Shown here: positions 1 through 8,976 of the stretch, in pieces
How positions within the stretch are numbered: the first letter of the stretch is position 1
How the letters are laid out: every line of letters begins with the position of its first letter
Assembly (NCBI GenBank): GCA_016719105.1
Contig: JADKAQ010000046.1
Coordinates: forward strand, 806,001 to 870,000
DNA length: 64,000 nt
Direction of reading: 5' to 3'
From: Gemmatimonadota bacterium
Lineage (GTDB): Bacteria; Gemmatimonadota; Gemmatimonadetes; Gemmatimonadales; Gemmatimonadaceae
Program-made: the position numbers and the translations under genes
Notes under the pieces: model-generated
Databases searched by the model: none
What the model saw: only the letters and a program-made list of their open reading frames with translations
Told to the model about the DNA's origin: nothing

Positions 1-1247
1 GATCGGGTCGCCTCCGGCGCCGAGACGGCGGACTGGAAGACGCACAACAGCGTCACGCTGTCGCGCCTGTGGGGGCTCCCGTCCGAGGCGGGGACGGCGG
101 TCTTCGGCTTCCTGGCGTTGCTCCTGGCGGCTTCGGCCATGGTGCTCATGATCGCCAGCGTCAACGTGGCCGCGATGCTCCTGGCACGCGCCGTCGGGCG
201 TCGTCGTGAGATGGCGGTTCGCCTCGCACTCGGCGCCGGGCGCCACCGGTTGGTGCGTCAGCTCCTCACCGAGAGCGTCCTGCTCTTCCTGGTGGGAGCG
301 GCAGGCGGGGTCGCGCTCGCCACGCAGGGCACGCGAGCGCTGGAGCGTGTGGACTTCCACGCCGAGGTGCCGATTGCACTCGACCTGGCCCCCGATGCCC
401 GCGTCCTCGCCTTCGCACGGATCACGGCGCTCGTCACGGTGTCGTGTTCGGCCGGCCCGGCGCTCAGGGTCTCGCCTCGACCTCAAGATCCGTGGTTCCG
501 ACACCGCAGGAGTGGGAGCCGCCGCTCGCGCTCGCGCAGCATCCTCATCGTCGGGCAGGTGGCGTTCTCGTCCCTTCTCCTCGTCGCGGCGGGGCTCTTC
601 CTGCGCGCGCTCGATCGCGGCGAACGCGTCGACCCGGGGATGGACGTGAACAACGTCGCGGTGGCGTCGTTCGACGCCGAGTCGTACGGCTACGACGAAG
701 CCCGCGCGCGCCAATTCTATCGCGTACTCAAGGAACGGCTGCAGACCCTTCCCGGGGTCGAGGCGGTGTCGTCGACACGCGTGCTCTAGAGCGACATGGG
801 GCGGAGATCGTGGTCGGGGCGACGCGCCGCCGAAGGGCGGGGGATCGACCAGCTTTGCCTCGGTCGATCCGCTACTGGTCACGCATCGATCCTCGGGCGC
901 GGGCTGCAGCCGCGCGATGCCGCGGCGGCGTGGCCGTGGTGAACGAGCGGTTCGCGGTGCACTTCTTCGGTGCGGGCGACGCCGTGGGGCGGACGTTCCG
1001 GCTCGACAGCAGCTGGTGGTGGGTGGCGGGATGCGACTGGTGGGGATCGGGATGACGATCGGGCTCGCCCTCGCGCTTGGCGCCACGCGGCTCATGCGCG
1101 CCTTCCTCTTCGACGTCTCACCGTCCGACGGCCTCACCTTCGCCGGCGTGTCGGCGCTGCTCACGGCGGTCGCCTTCCTCGCCAGCTATCTCCCCGCGCG
1201 ACGCCGCCGCCGCGGTGGAGCCGTCGCTGGCGCTGCGACAGGAGTAG
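1..1247 (+). pseudogene. Decayed ADOP/MacB-type ABC transporter permease (5' end outside window)
   Basis: The reading frame is open from base 1 and encodes a FtsX/MacB-like permease core with a membrane segment followed by REMAVRLALGAGRHRLVRQ, a hallmark of the ADOP permease family, and later a second helix (LLLVAAGLFLRAL). A stop falls at 787-789. The family's next block (VAVVNERFAVHFFGAGDAVG) appears in another frame near 939-1000. The C-terminal block (LALALGATRL to LASYLPARR) is in a third frame near 1060-1200, and the family's usual ending (VEPSLALRQE) is in yet another frame up to the TAG at 1245-1247. A further switch lies near 470-535, where the RGSDTAGVG segment is out of frame. Residues between the third and fourth blocks are missing, so this is frameshifts plus a deletion rather than simple sequencing error. 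Such permeases normally work with a MacB-like ATPase. Confidence 0.8.
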
Positions 1248-1335
1248 CGGCGGCCCGTCTGAAACGGTCTGAGCGGCGGGCGGTGCCTGCGCCACCGCTC
1301 TGCTTGGCCACGTACGGCGCGGTATCCACCCCCGC

Positions 1336-2997
1336 TCACGAGCGCGCGATGAGCTGTGCCAGCACCAGCTTGAGCACGGTGGCAAGGGGGAAGACCGCCG
1401 CATATCCCACGTTAGGTGTGTCGTCGAGGCGCTGCGAGAGCGCGGCGCTCAGGGCCGCCGGCTGCGTGTGCACGCCGGCAATCATCCCTTCGAGTACCCC
1501 CTCGGGCACCTTGAACAGGTAGCGACCGGCCATGAGCAGCGTCGCCGCCGACGCGAGCGAGACGGCCGCGCCGACCGCCACGATGCCGAGCGTCGACGGC
1601 TCATGCAGCGCCGCCCACGAGGCATAGCCGCTGCGCGTCCCGATCCCAGCAAAGAAGAGGAGCAAACCCAGCTCGCGCAGCGTGAGGCTCACGCCGTACG
1701 GAATGCCCCAGACGAACGGCCCGGTGCGCCCGAGCGCCCCCAGAAACATCGCGACGACGAGCGGGCCGCCCGCGAGCCCGAGGCGAACGGTGAGGCCGCC
1801 GGGGAGTGGGAACGGAATCAGCCCCACGCCGATCCCCACCACGATGCCGAAGGCAAAGGAGAGCACGTCGAACTCGCTCACGGCGCGATACGAGTCGCCC
1901 AGGAAGGCGCTGATCGCCGGGAGGTTCTCTCGGCGGGTGAGGACGCGCACCCGGTCGCCGAGCTGCAGGACCGTGTTGCCGTCGGGAATCCAATCGGCGT
2001 CGCCGCGCCGTATGGCGGTGACGATCGCCCCGTACTGCTGGATGAGGTCGAGTTCACGCAGCGAGTGGCCGGCCACGCGCGCATTGGAGACGAAGATGCG
2101 GCGCACGTCGAGTTCGCGCCGATCCAGGTTGATCATCTCGGTGCTGCGTTCACCCAGTCGGTCGACGAGCCGCGCCACGTCACGCGCCTCTCCCACGGCG
2201 GTCACCAGGTCGCCTAACGCGAGCACCGTCCCGTTGGTCGCCAGCTCGACCTTGCCGTCCACGCGCCGCACGCGACCGGGCTGCACCCGCCCTCCCGCCT
2301 CGCGCATCAGCGCCTCGAGCGAGATCCCGATCGCATCGTCGCGGGTCACCTGCATCGTCCCCACGATCAATCCCCCGGATCCCGCGCGCTCCCGGCTCGC
2401 CGCGGGCCAGCTGTGCGAGGTCCGGGCGTCGTTGGGCACTTCGCCGCGCAGGAATCGAGGGACGAGGGCGATGGCCAGGATGGGGATCACGACCCCCAGC
2501 GGATAGCTCACCGAGTAGGCCACGACCGGCGCCGACTGTACCGCCTCGCCAGCCAGCGTCCCGTGCCCGCGCAGCAATTCGAGCACGGCGGCCAACGCGG
2601 GCGTGTTGGTGACGCCGCCGGCAAACAGCCCGGCCGCCGATCCGGCGTTCACGCCCAGAAGACGCCCGCCGAGCCATGCCACCACCGCTGCGGCCGCGAG
2701 CGCCATCGTCACCAGCGCGCCATTGCGCGCACCGTGCCGCCTGAGCGTGACCAGGAAGCCGGGGCCGCTACTGAGCCCCACCGAGTAGACGAAGAGGCAG
2801 AGGCCGAGGAGATGCACCACTTCGGGGAGGCGCAACCGCTCGTCGAGCGCGCCGATCGCCAGCCCCGCGAAGAGGATCGCGGCGATTCCCAGGCTCACCC
2901 CGCGCACCTGGAGGCGCCCTATCGGATACCCGACGGCGACGACGGCGAAGAGGAGGAGGAGCGGGTTTCCGGCGAGAAGATCGAGAAGCGGCGCCAC
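1336..2997 (-). CDS. AspT/YidE/YbjL-type transporter with two RCK_C domains
   Basis: This 553-residue membrane protein has the layout of the aspartate:alanine exchanger family. An N-terminal block of about five to six helices (residues 1-180, with AGLFAGGVTNTPALAAVLE) is followed by two tandem TrkA-C (RCK_C) ligand-binding domains (about 205-280 and 295-370, each with the LxxGDxVxxx signature) and a second helical block (380-553, with the mirrored IAGVHTQPAALSAAL). The two membrane halves look like an internal duplication, as is known for this family. The start is GTG at 2997. Substrate cannot be read from sequence: the family includes Asp/Ala antiporters and uncharacterised YidE/YbjL proteins. 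It lies alone between the permease remnant and an unrelated gene. Confidence 0.85.
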   Translation of the reverse strand: MAPLLDLLAGNPLLLLFAVVAVGYPIGRLQVRGVSLGIAAILFAGLAIGALDERLRLPEVVHLLGLCLFVYSVGLSSGPGFLVTLRRHGARNGALVTMALAAAAVVAWLGGRLLGVNAGSAAGLFAGGVTNTPALAAVLELLRGHGTLAGEAVQSAPVVAYSVSYPLGVVIPILAIALVPRFLRGEVPNDARTSHSWPAASRERAGSGGLIVGTMQVTRDDAIGISLEALMREAGGRVQPGRVRRVDGKVELATNGTVLALGDLVTAVGEARDVARLVDRLGERSTEMINLDRRELDVRRIFVSNARVAGHSLRELDLIQQYGAIVTAIRRGDADWIPDGNTVLQLGDRVRVLTRRENLPAISAFLGDSYRAVSEFDVLSFAFGIVVGIGVGLIPFPLPGGLTVRLGLAGGPLVVAMFLGALGRTGPFVWGIPYGVSLTLRELGLLLFFAGIGTRSGYASWAALHEPSTLGIVAVGAAVSLASAATLLMAGRYLFKVPEGVLEGMIAGVHTQPAALSAALSQRLDDTPNVGYAAVFPLATVLKLVLAQLIARS

Positions 2998-3106
2998 CCC
3001 CGGACTATGTCACCCCCAAGGGGCGAATGACAGCGGGGAGGTGCCGCGTCTCCGTGTGCGGAGGGCCCGCACGGGCGAAGGGCGACGCGCCGTCGCGAGT
3101 TGGCGC

Positions 3107-3784
3107 CTAGTAGTCGCCGCTGGCGAACGCCATGAGCAGCAGGACGAAGCCCACCGCCAGCGCCCCGGTCCCCACCAGCGCCGGCTTGGAGCCCAGGCGC
3201 ACGCCGCCATAGATCGCCGACGTGTTGCGTCCTTCGGCGCGCAGCATGTCCATGCGCACCACGATCGCGCCATAGTCGGCGGCGTTGAGCGCCACGTCGC
3301 CCGTGAGTCCGGTCCCGGTGCGGGTCCCGGAGCGGCCATTCGTCGTGCCGCGAATCACGCCGCCGCCCACGTCGAGGGCGGCACCATCGCTGCCCAGCCA
3401 GCGCCGGTAGCGCCCCTTCAGCCCCACGTCGCCCCCGCTGTCGCCGAAGCCCAGCAACAGGGTCGCGCCAAGCGCCGCGCGCGGGCCGCGATTCGTCATC
3501 ATCCCGACCTCCCACGAGAGCTGGCTCGACATGTCGTTCTCCGTGTAGGAGGTCGTCGTCGGTTGGCCGTCGCTCCCCGTGTAGGTCTGCGAGTAGCTCT
3601 CGGTGCTGCCGGCCGCGCGCGCGTAGTAGCCGAGCTCCGTGAGCACGAAGCGCTGGCAGTGCGGGGCCGGACGCCCGCGATAGCAGAGCCGCGTCGGGGT
3701 CACGGTCGAATCCTGTGCCGTCAGCTGCACCGCAACCGTGCCGCACGCGGTGACGAGCACGATCGCAAGTGAGGGGAGGCGCAT
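3107..3784 (-). CDS. Secreted or outer-membrane beta-barrel-like hypothetical protein
   Basis: This is a 225-residue protein with an N-terminal export signal (MRLPSLAIVLVTACGTVAV). A Cys-containing stretch (CYRGRPAPHC) is followed by alternating polar/hydrophobic strands rich in Gly, Thr and Tyr (GATLLLGFGDSGGDVGLKGRY, GGGVIRG, TGDVALNAADYGAIVVRMDM, IYGGVRLGSK), the pattern expected of a small outer-membrane beta-barrel. A hydrophobic stretch near the C-terminus (LVGTGALAVGFVLLLMAFA) could instead be a membrane helix. I do not recognise a named family. It has no operon partner: the upstream flavoprotein gene starts on the same strand but its stop is 77 bases away. Confidence 0.55.
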   Translation of the reverse strand: MRLPSLAIVLVTACGTVAVQLTAQDSTVTPTRLCYRGRPAPHCQRFVLTELGYYARAAGSTESYSQTYTGSDGQPTTTSYTENDMSSQLSWEVGMMTNRGPRAALGATLLLGFGDSGGDVGLKGRYRRWLGSDGAALDVGGGVIRGTTNGRSGTRTGTGLTGDVALNAADYGAIVVRMDMLRAEGRNTSAIYGGVRLGSKPALVGTGALAVGFVLLLMAFASGDY

Positions 3785-3861
3785 GGAAGCTCGGAACGCG
3801 GGTGGGCTTCGACAGAGACTGCGGTGACGCTACGAGTACCGCGTCCGTTGCGCCATGGGCG

Positions 3862-5085
3862 CTACGCCGACGCGGACGCCGCCATCCCGGCCGCGCGCCC
3901 CGTCGCCCAGGCCCACAGGAAGTTGTAGCCACCGATGGGGCCAAAGGCATCGAGCACCTCGCCACACACGTACAGCCCCGGATGCCGACGGCTCTCCATC
4001 GTGCGCGGGTTGACCTCGGCCAGGTCGAGGCCGCCGCCCGTGACTTCTGCCTTCTTGTAGCCTTCATCGCCCGACCAGGGGAGCGAACCGCGCACCAGCG
4101 TCTCCACCAGCCGCAACCGCTCCTCGCGCCGCAGCTCGGCCAGCGTGCGCGTCGGGTCGACGTGGGCCGCCGTGATCAGCACCTGCGCCAACCGTTCGGG
4201 CATCTCCTGCCGCAACGCGCCGACGACCGTGCGCGCGCCGTGTGGGCGCAACGCCACCTCCCACTCCGCGTCGCCGAGCGCCGTCCACTGCACCGTCACG
4301 CGCGCACTGCGGTCTCCTTCCAGCCGTGAGCGCGCAACGACGTGCGACACGTTGAGCGCCGCCGGCCCACTGTAGCCGTGGTGCGTGAAGAGAAAGCCGC
4401 CGCGCCACGACGCCTGGCGCATCGCATCGCGCGCGGTGAGCGTGACGGTGAGCGAGACGCCGCTGAGCGCCGCAAAGGCCGCGTCGTTGGACGTGAGCGG
4501 GGTGAGCGCGGGATAGGTCGGGTGCATCGCATGACCGAGCGCACCGAGTACGCGCAGCCCCAACCCGTCGCTCCCGGTGAGGGGAACGCTCAAGCCGCCG
4601 GTGGCGACGATGATGGCGTCGGCATCGACCGGCGCCGCGCCGTCGATGGTGACGCGCCACCCGCCAGCGTGCGGCGCGAAGCCGGTGACCAACGTGTCGA
4701 AGCGAATCTCGGCCCCGTCTCGCCGGGCCCGCGCCAGCAGCGCATCGCGCACGTCGCGCGCCTTGTGCGACGCGGGAAAGCGCTTGAGCGACTCGACTTC
4801 CTCAACCAATGGAACGCCGAGTTCATCCTCGAAGAAGCGCACCTGGGCGTCGAGCGGCCAGCTGCGCACGATCTTCCGGAGCGTGTTGGCCGAGGAGTCG
4901 GTGACAAAGCGCGACTCGTCAACGGTGAGCGGGAGGACGTTGCACCGGCCGCCCCCGCTGATCAGGATCTTGCGACCGCCGTCGCGCGTGCGTTCGAGCA
5001 GCGTCGTGCGCGCGCCACCGCGTGCGGCAAAGATCGCCGCCATGCTCCCTGCGGCGCCTGCGCCGATGACCACGATGTGCGTCAT
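3862..5085 (-). CDS. YhiN/HI0933-family FAD-dependent oxidoreductase
   Basis: A 407-residue flavoprotein. The N-terminal Rossmann motif is VIGAGAAGSMAAIFAARGG, followed by the family signature KILISGGGRCNV and a C-terminal FAD-contact block (LYVCGEVLDAFGPIGGYNF) with the terminal WAWATGRAAG. Length and order match the HI0933/YhiN family (sometimes named aminoacetone oxidase-like), whose physiological substrate is not settled. TGG(G)LDLAEVNP in the last quarter is also typical. The start was set at ATG 5085 because the Rossmann strand begins immediately after it; the open frame continues upstream without conserved sequence. No signal peptide, so cytoplasmic. Confidence 0.85.
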   Translation of the reverse strand: MTHIVVIGAGAAGSMAAIFAARGGARTTLLERTRDGGRKILISGGGRCNVLPLTVDESRFVTDSSANTLRKIVRSWPLDAQVRFFEDELGVPLVEEVESLKRFPASHKARDVRDALLARARRDGAEIRFDTLVTGFAPHAGGWRVTIDGAAPVDADAIIVATGGLSVPLTGSDGLGLRVLGALGHAMHPTYPALTPLTSNDAAFAALSGVSLTVTLTARDAMRQASWRGGFLFTHHGYSGPAALNVSHVVARSRLEGDRSARVTVQWTALGDAEWEVALRPHGARTVVGALRQEMPERLAQVLITAAHVDPTRTLAELRREERLRLVETLVRGSLPWSGDEGYKKAEVTGGGLDLAEVNPRTMESRRHPGLYVCGEVLDAFGPIGGYNFLWAWATGRAAGMAASASA

Positions 5086-5218
5086 GGGTGGAGGATAGCG
5101 GATCGGCAGGGGACGCGCTGGCGCGTCGCTGCACCCGTCGATCGGCGCCGATACGGAATCGGGATGGCGACGACGCGCGCGTTGCATCTGCCCGATGACG
5201 CGCCCGTGTCGCCGCTGC

Positions 5219-5998
5219 TCAGCACTCCCGGGCGCGATGCGCCTTCGGTTGGCAGCGAAAGCCCTCGATGCGCCACAGCCCGCGGCCCTCGGCTTGCGCC
5301 CGCGCCTGGGCCGCGTCCAGCAGCGCCGCATAGCGCACGTTAGGCTGGTAGTGCAGCGTCACCCCCCACCCGTGTCGCACCAGGTCCCAATTCACCATGC
5401 GCCCCTTGTACCAGACGTACTCGAGGCGGCGTCCGTAGCGATCGCGTGCCTCGGCGTCGCTCTCCAGCAGGACGACGGCGCCGAACGGAACGAACGACGC
5501 CAGAGCCGCCGTGGCCGCGCTGCCATAGGGTTCCTGGTCGGGCTCCGGGGTGTCGAGGCCGATGAGCCGTACCTTGCCCAGCGCGTCGCACTCGATCGTG
5601 TCACCGTCGGAGATGCGAGAGACCGTGCACTCGATCGTCGGGCCGGTTGGCGCCGACGGCGGTGTGTCGTCGCCAGCGGCAGCGATCGGTCCGAGGAGCG
5701 ATGAGGGCGACGCATCGGGGCGGTCGGTGGCCGGCGGCGCGGATCGGCCGCCGCAGGCGCGCCCGCCGTTGGCGCGATAGCCTTTGGCCCGTGCCGCCAT
5801 CTCGGCGAGGAACTCCCCCTGCGCCGTCTTGCCGAAGTACGTCGTCCCCGCACAGTGATAGACCCCGGACCGCGTGTTGACCCAGACGCTGTCCGCACCC
5901 TGCGCCCCGAGCCGTGACGTGGCTCCCGCCAGCTGCATCACCCCGGCGCCGAGCGCCACCACCAGCCACCGCACCCCCGAAGATCTCCCCCGCATCAT
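5219..5998 (-). CDS. Secreted thermonuclease-family (SNase-like) nuclease
   Basis: A 259-residue protein with an N-terminal hydrophobic export signal (WLVVALGAGVMQLAGA). A Gemmatimonadota-style module (VWVNTRSGVYHCAGTTYFGKT, about residues 38-75) is followed by a low-complexity linker and a C-terminal SNase domain (about 130-255). The SNase signature GKVRLIGLDTPEP supplies the catalytic Arg and a Ca-binding Asp; ARDRYGRRLEYVW supplies the second catalytic region. It should cleave nucleic acids outside the cytoplasm, perhaps for nutrient scavenging. The start is the first of two Met codons preceding the signal peptide. Confidence 0.8.
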   Translation of the reverse strand: MMRGRSSGVRWLVVALGAGVMQLAGATSRLGAQGADSVWVNTRSGVYHCAGTTYFGKTAQGEFLAEMAARAKGYRANGGRACGGRSAPPATDRPDASPSSLLGPIAAAGDDTPPSAPTGPTIECTVSRISDGDTIECDALGKVRLIGLDTPEPDQEPYGSAATAALASFVPFGAVVLLESDAEARDRYGRRLEYVWYKGRMVNWDLVRHGWGVTLHYQPNVRYAALLDAAQARAQAEGRGLWRIEGFRCQPKAHRAREC

Positions 5999-6183
5999 CC
6001 CCCTCCTGTTCGCCGTGGATCGGTAGCCTCGACGTGGCGTGGCAATCGGTCGAGCCGTGGTACCGGCGGTTGCCACCGGTATTGTGCCCCGCCCTCTTGC
6101 CATCTCGAATCGTTGCCCGAAGTTCTGCTGTCCTACCCTCTGACAACGTAGTGTCCCGTCCCGTCACCATCCGGTTCCGCCCC

Positions 6184-7719
6184 ATGGCCATCGCCGCTCC
6201 GCGCCCCGCACCGCGCGCCCACTCCCTCGCCCGTCGCTCCGTTCCACTCGTCATGGCCCTCGGGGGCGTGATCGCCTGCGGAGGCAAGGAGGCACCGCCA
6301 CCGGCCGCCAGCGCCCCCGCGCCGACCATTGCCGCGATCGATTCGCTCGTCGCCGAGAGCATGCGCGACGGCAAGGTGCCGGGGATGTCGGTCACCATCG
6401 TGCGCAACGACTCGGTGATCCACAGCAAGGGCTACGGCCTCGCGAACCTCGAGCAGCAACGCCCGATGACCGATTCCACCCCGGTCGTCATCGGCTCCAC
6501 GAGCAAGACGATCACCGCCTTCGCCATCATGCAGCTGGTCGACTCGGGGAAGGTGGCGCTCGACTCCACCGTGCCGCACTACCTCGCCCTCCTCGGTGCG
6601 CCGACGGCGGCAGGCACGCAGGTGGCGAAGGCGACACCGGTCGACCCGCGCTTCAATGCGATCACCGTGCGACACCTGCTCACCAACGTGAGTGGGATCC
6701 CCGCCGGCTTCGCGGGCGAGCCGTTCGACGTGCTCGACACCGCGACGACCGCGCTCGAGGCGCTCGCCCGCGACGACATGCTCACCCGCCCGCTCGATTT
6801 CGCGCCGGGCAAGGGCTACACGTACTCCAATCGCGGCTTCTCGCTCGCCTCGCTCGTGGTGCAGGACGCCTCGGGGCTCTCGTACGAGGACTACATCAAC
6901 TCGCGCATCTTCGCCCCGCTCGGGATGCGGCACAGCACTGGGCGCTTCTGGGAGGGACCGTCGCGCGGGATGGTGCAGGGCTATCGCGAGTCGGTCGATG
7001 GCAAGCCGGTGGTCAGCGCCCCCGCCTTGGGACGCGGTCACACCGGATCGGGGATGATCCTCTCCACCTCGCGCGACATCGGGCAATTCCTGCGCGCCAT
7101 CCTCAACGGCGGACGTGCGGCTGACGGAACGCAGCTGCTCTCGGCGGCCAGTACCGCCGAACTCCTGCGCGCGCAGCAGCCCGCCGAGTCGGAGTTGGGC
7201 GGGCCCACGACGTATGCGCTGGGGTGGGAGGTGCATGACCTCAACGGCGTCCCGATGATCATGAAGGGCGGAAGCGTCATTTCCATGGGATCGCTCTTCG
7301 TCATGCTCCCGCAGCAGAAGATCGGCATCGCGATGCTCATCAACGATGTGGACTACGGCAAGCTGCAGCTCCTGCAGAATGTCGTGAAGCACCTGCTCGG
7401 CGCCCCCACCACGCCGTATGGGGCGGCCCCCGCCGCCGCACCGGTCGCGGCCACCGGCTACCGCGCCACCCCCGAGCGGCTGCGCGACGTGGCGGGCGAG
7501 TACATGACGCGCGCAGGGCTCATGCGGGTGACACTGCGTGGCGACACCGTGGCCGCGCGCTACGAGGGGCGCGACGTGATCCTCGAGCCGGCCTCCGACA
7601 GCTCGTTCATCATGCGCAGCGTGATCCGCGACCAGGAAGGACACCTCGTCACCATCAAGCGCTGCGGCACGACCATGTGCGCCTGGATGGAAGGCGATTC
7701 CAGTGCCGTCAAGCGTTAG
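6184..7719 (+). CDS. Beta-lactamase-fold serine hydrolase, lipoprotein
   Basis: A 511-residue class C-like serine hydrolase (Beta-lactamase family, PF00144). The N-terminus has a hydrophobic segment ending in a lipobox-like VIACGG, so it is probably a lipoprotein. Catalytic motifs are visible: SxxK as STSK in VVIGSTSKTITAFAIMQ, Tyr-Ser-Asn in YTYSNRGFS, and an HTGSG box near residue 280. A separate C-terminal beta-rich domain follows (YRATPERLRDVAGEYMTRAG onward), as in many esterase/peptidase members. Likely D-amino-acid peptidase or esterase activity rather than drug resistance. It is followed 34 bases later by a second gene of the same fold; the two may be co-transcribed. Confidence 0.85.
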   Translation: MAIAAPRPAPRAHSLARRSVPLVMALGGVIACGGKEAPPPAASAPAPTIAAIDSLVAESMRDGKVPGMSVTIVRNDSVIHSKGYGLANLEQQRPMTDSTPVVIGSTSKTITAFAIMQLVDSGKVALDSTVPHYLALLGAPTAAGTQVAKATPVDPRFNAITVRHLLTNVSGIPAGFAGEPFDVLDTATTALEALARDDMLTRPLDFAPGKGYTYSNRGFSLASLVVQDASGLSYEDYINSRIFAPLGMRHSTGRFWEGPSRGMVQGYRESVDGKPVVSAPALGRGHTGSGMILSTSRDIGQFLRAILNGGRAADGTQLLSAASTAELLRAQQPAESELGGPTTYALGWEVHDLNGVPMIMKGGSVISMGSLFVMLPQQKIGIAMLINDVDYGKLQLLQNVVKHLLGAPTTPYGAAPAAAPVAATGYRATPERLRDVAGEYMTRAGLMRVTLRGDTVAARYEGRDVILEPASDSSFIMRSVIRDQEGHLVTIKRCGTTMCAWMEGDSSAVKR

Positions 7720-7753
7720 GCATCTCACTCCACTCACCCGGCCACGCCGCCCT

Positions 7754-8896
7754 ATGCGACTTTCCGCCACGCTCGTCCTGCTCGCCCTCGCCGTCCCTGG
7801 CGTCGGGCAGGCACAGGGCACCCGCTCGTGCACCCCCACCGACGCGACGCGACGCATCGAGGCGCGCCTGCAATCCGTCGTCGACTCGATCCAGCGCAGC
7901 GCCCCTGCCGTCCCGGGGATCACCCTCTCCGTCGTAGCGCCGCGCCTCTGCCTCGACTGGCACGGTGCGGCGGGGGTCGCCGACCGCGCCACCAAGGCAC
8001 CGCTCTCCGCGCGGCACCCCACGCGCATCGCCAGCAACACCAAGACCTACACGGCCGCAGCAATCCTCCGGCTCATGGAGATGGGCAAGCTGTCGCTCGA
8101 CGACCCCGTCACCAAGCACGTCCCCGCCGCCGACCTCGCCTCACTCCGGCGTGACGGCTACGACCTGGACCGCATCACCATCGCCCACCTCCTGAGCCAC
8201 ACCGGAGGGCTTTACGACTACGCGATGGACGCGCGCTTCGCCCCCATCATCTTCCGCGACCCCACGCATCGCTGGACGCGCGCGGAACAGGTCGACTCGG
8301 CCGTCGTGTGGGGGGCGCCGTACAACGCGCCGGGCGCGGGCTATCACTACACCGACACCGGCTACATCCTGCTCGGCCAGATCGTCGAGCGCCTGAGCGC
8401 CCAGGGGTTGGCCGAGGCGTTCCGGTCGCTCCTGCACTACGACGCGTTAGGGCTGCGTGCCACGTGGCTGGAGACGCTCGAGCCGCGCCCGGCCACCACC
8501 ATCGACCTCGCCCACCAGTACTTCGACTCGACCGACACGCGAGGCATCGATCCCTCGTTCGACCTGTATGGCGGCGGCGGCCTCGCCGCGACCACCGGTG
8601 ACATGGCGCGCTTCACCCGAGCGCTCTTCGTGGGCGGCGTCTACGCCAAGCCGTCGACCATCACCACCATGACGACGATCCCCACCGGGATCACCGGTGA
8701 GCGTGCGTACGCGCTGGGGATCTATCGCCAGCAGGTCGCCGGCGAGGTGCTGTGGGGGCACACGGGGTTCTGGAACACCTTTTCGTTCCACATCCCGGCC
8801 AAGGATGTGACCATCGCCGGCACCATCACGCTGCAGGGGCGCAGCGCGGTCGCGCGCGCGTTGCTCACCAGCGCCGTCGAAGCGGTCGTGAAGTAG
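7754..8896 (+). CDS. Secreted beta-lactamase-fold serine hydrolase
   Basis: A 380-residue serine hydrolase of the PF00144 fold with a clear signal peptide (MRLSATLVLLALAVPGVGQAQ). Motifs: SNTK (SxxK) in IASNTKTYTAAAILRL, YTDTG at the YxN position (Asn replaced by Thr-context), and HTG in WGHTGFWNTF. Only the hydrolase domain is present, unlike its longer upstream neighbour. The upstream alternative start at 7703 would run into the previous gene and lacks a signal peptide at its N-terminus, so ATG 7754 was preferred. Role inferred as extracytoplasmic esterase or D-aminopeptidase-like enzyme. Confidence 0.85.
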   Translation: MRLSATLVLLALAVPGVGQAQGTRSCTPTDATRRIEARLQSVVDSIQRSAPAVPGITLSVVAPRLCLDWHGAAGVADRATKAPLSARHPTRIASNTKTYTAAAILRLMEMGKLSLDDPVTKHVPAADLASLRRDGYDLDRITIAHLLSHTGGLYDYAMDARFAPIIFRDPTHRWTRAEQVDSAVVWGAPYNAPGAGYHYTDTGYILLGQIVERLSAQGLAEAFRSLLHYDALGLRATWLETLEPRPATTIDLAHQYFDSTDTRGIDPSFDLYGGGGLAATTGDMARFTRALFVGGVYAKPSTITTMTTIPTGITGERAYALGIYRQQVAGEVLWGHTGFWNTFSFHIPAKDVTIAGTITLQGRSAVARALLTSAVEAVVK

Positions 8897-8918
8897 GGCC
8901 AGCGCTCGTCAGCCCATC

Positions 8919-8956
8919 GCGGGGCGCGTCACGAGACACTCGTGGCCGCGCCCCGC
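8919..8956. terminator. Bidirectional hairpin between convergent genes
   Basis: A 10-base GC stem (GCGGGGCGCG at 8919-8928 with CGCGCCCCGC at 8947-8956) contains a nested CACGA/TCGTG stem. It lies between the plus-strand hydrolase ending at 8896 and the minus-strand RuBisCO-like gene ending at 8977. A short T-containing stretch follows on the plus strand (CTCGTTTCC). Confidence 0.65.
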
Positions 8957-8976
8957 TCGTTTCCGGGGGCGCGCGC

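Noticed and set aside
6133..8043. 636-codon minus-strand frame opposite the serine hydrolase genes
   Set aside because: His/Arg/Gly-rich shadow of two genes with intact catalytic motifs on the plus strand.
6184..8896. The two beta-lactamase-fold genes as antibiotic resistance genes
   Set aside because: The motifs fit the broad PF00144 esterase/peptidase group, and nothing points to a true AmpC-type enzyme or its regulator.
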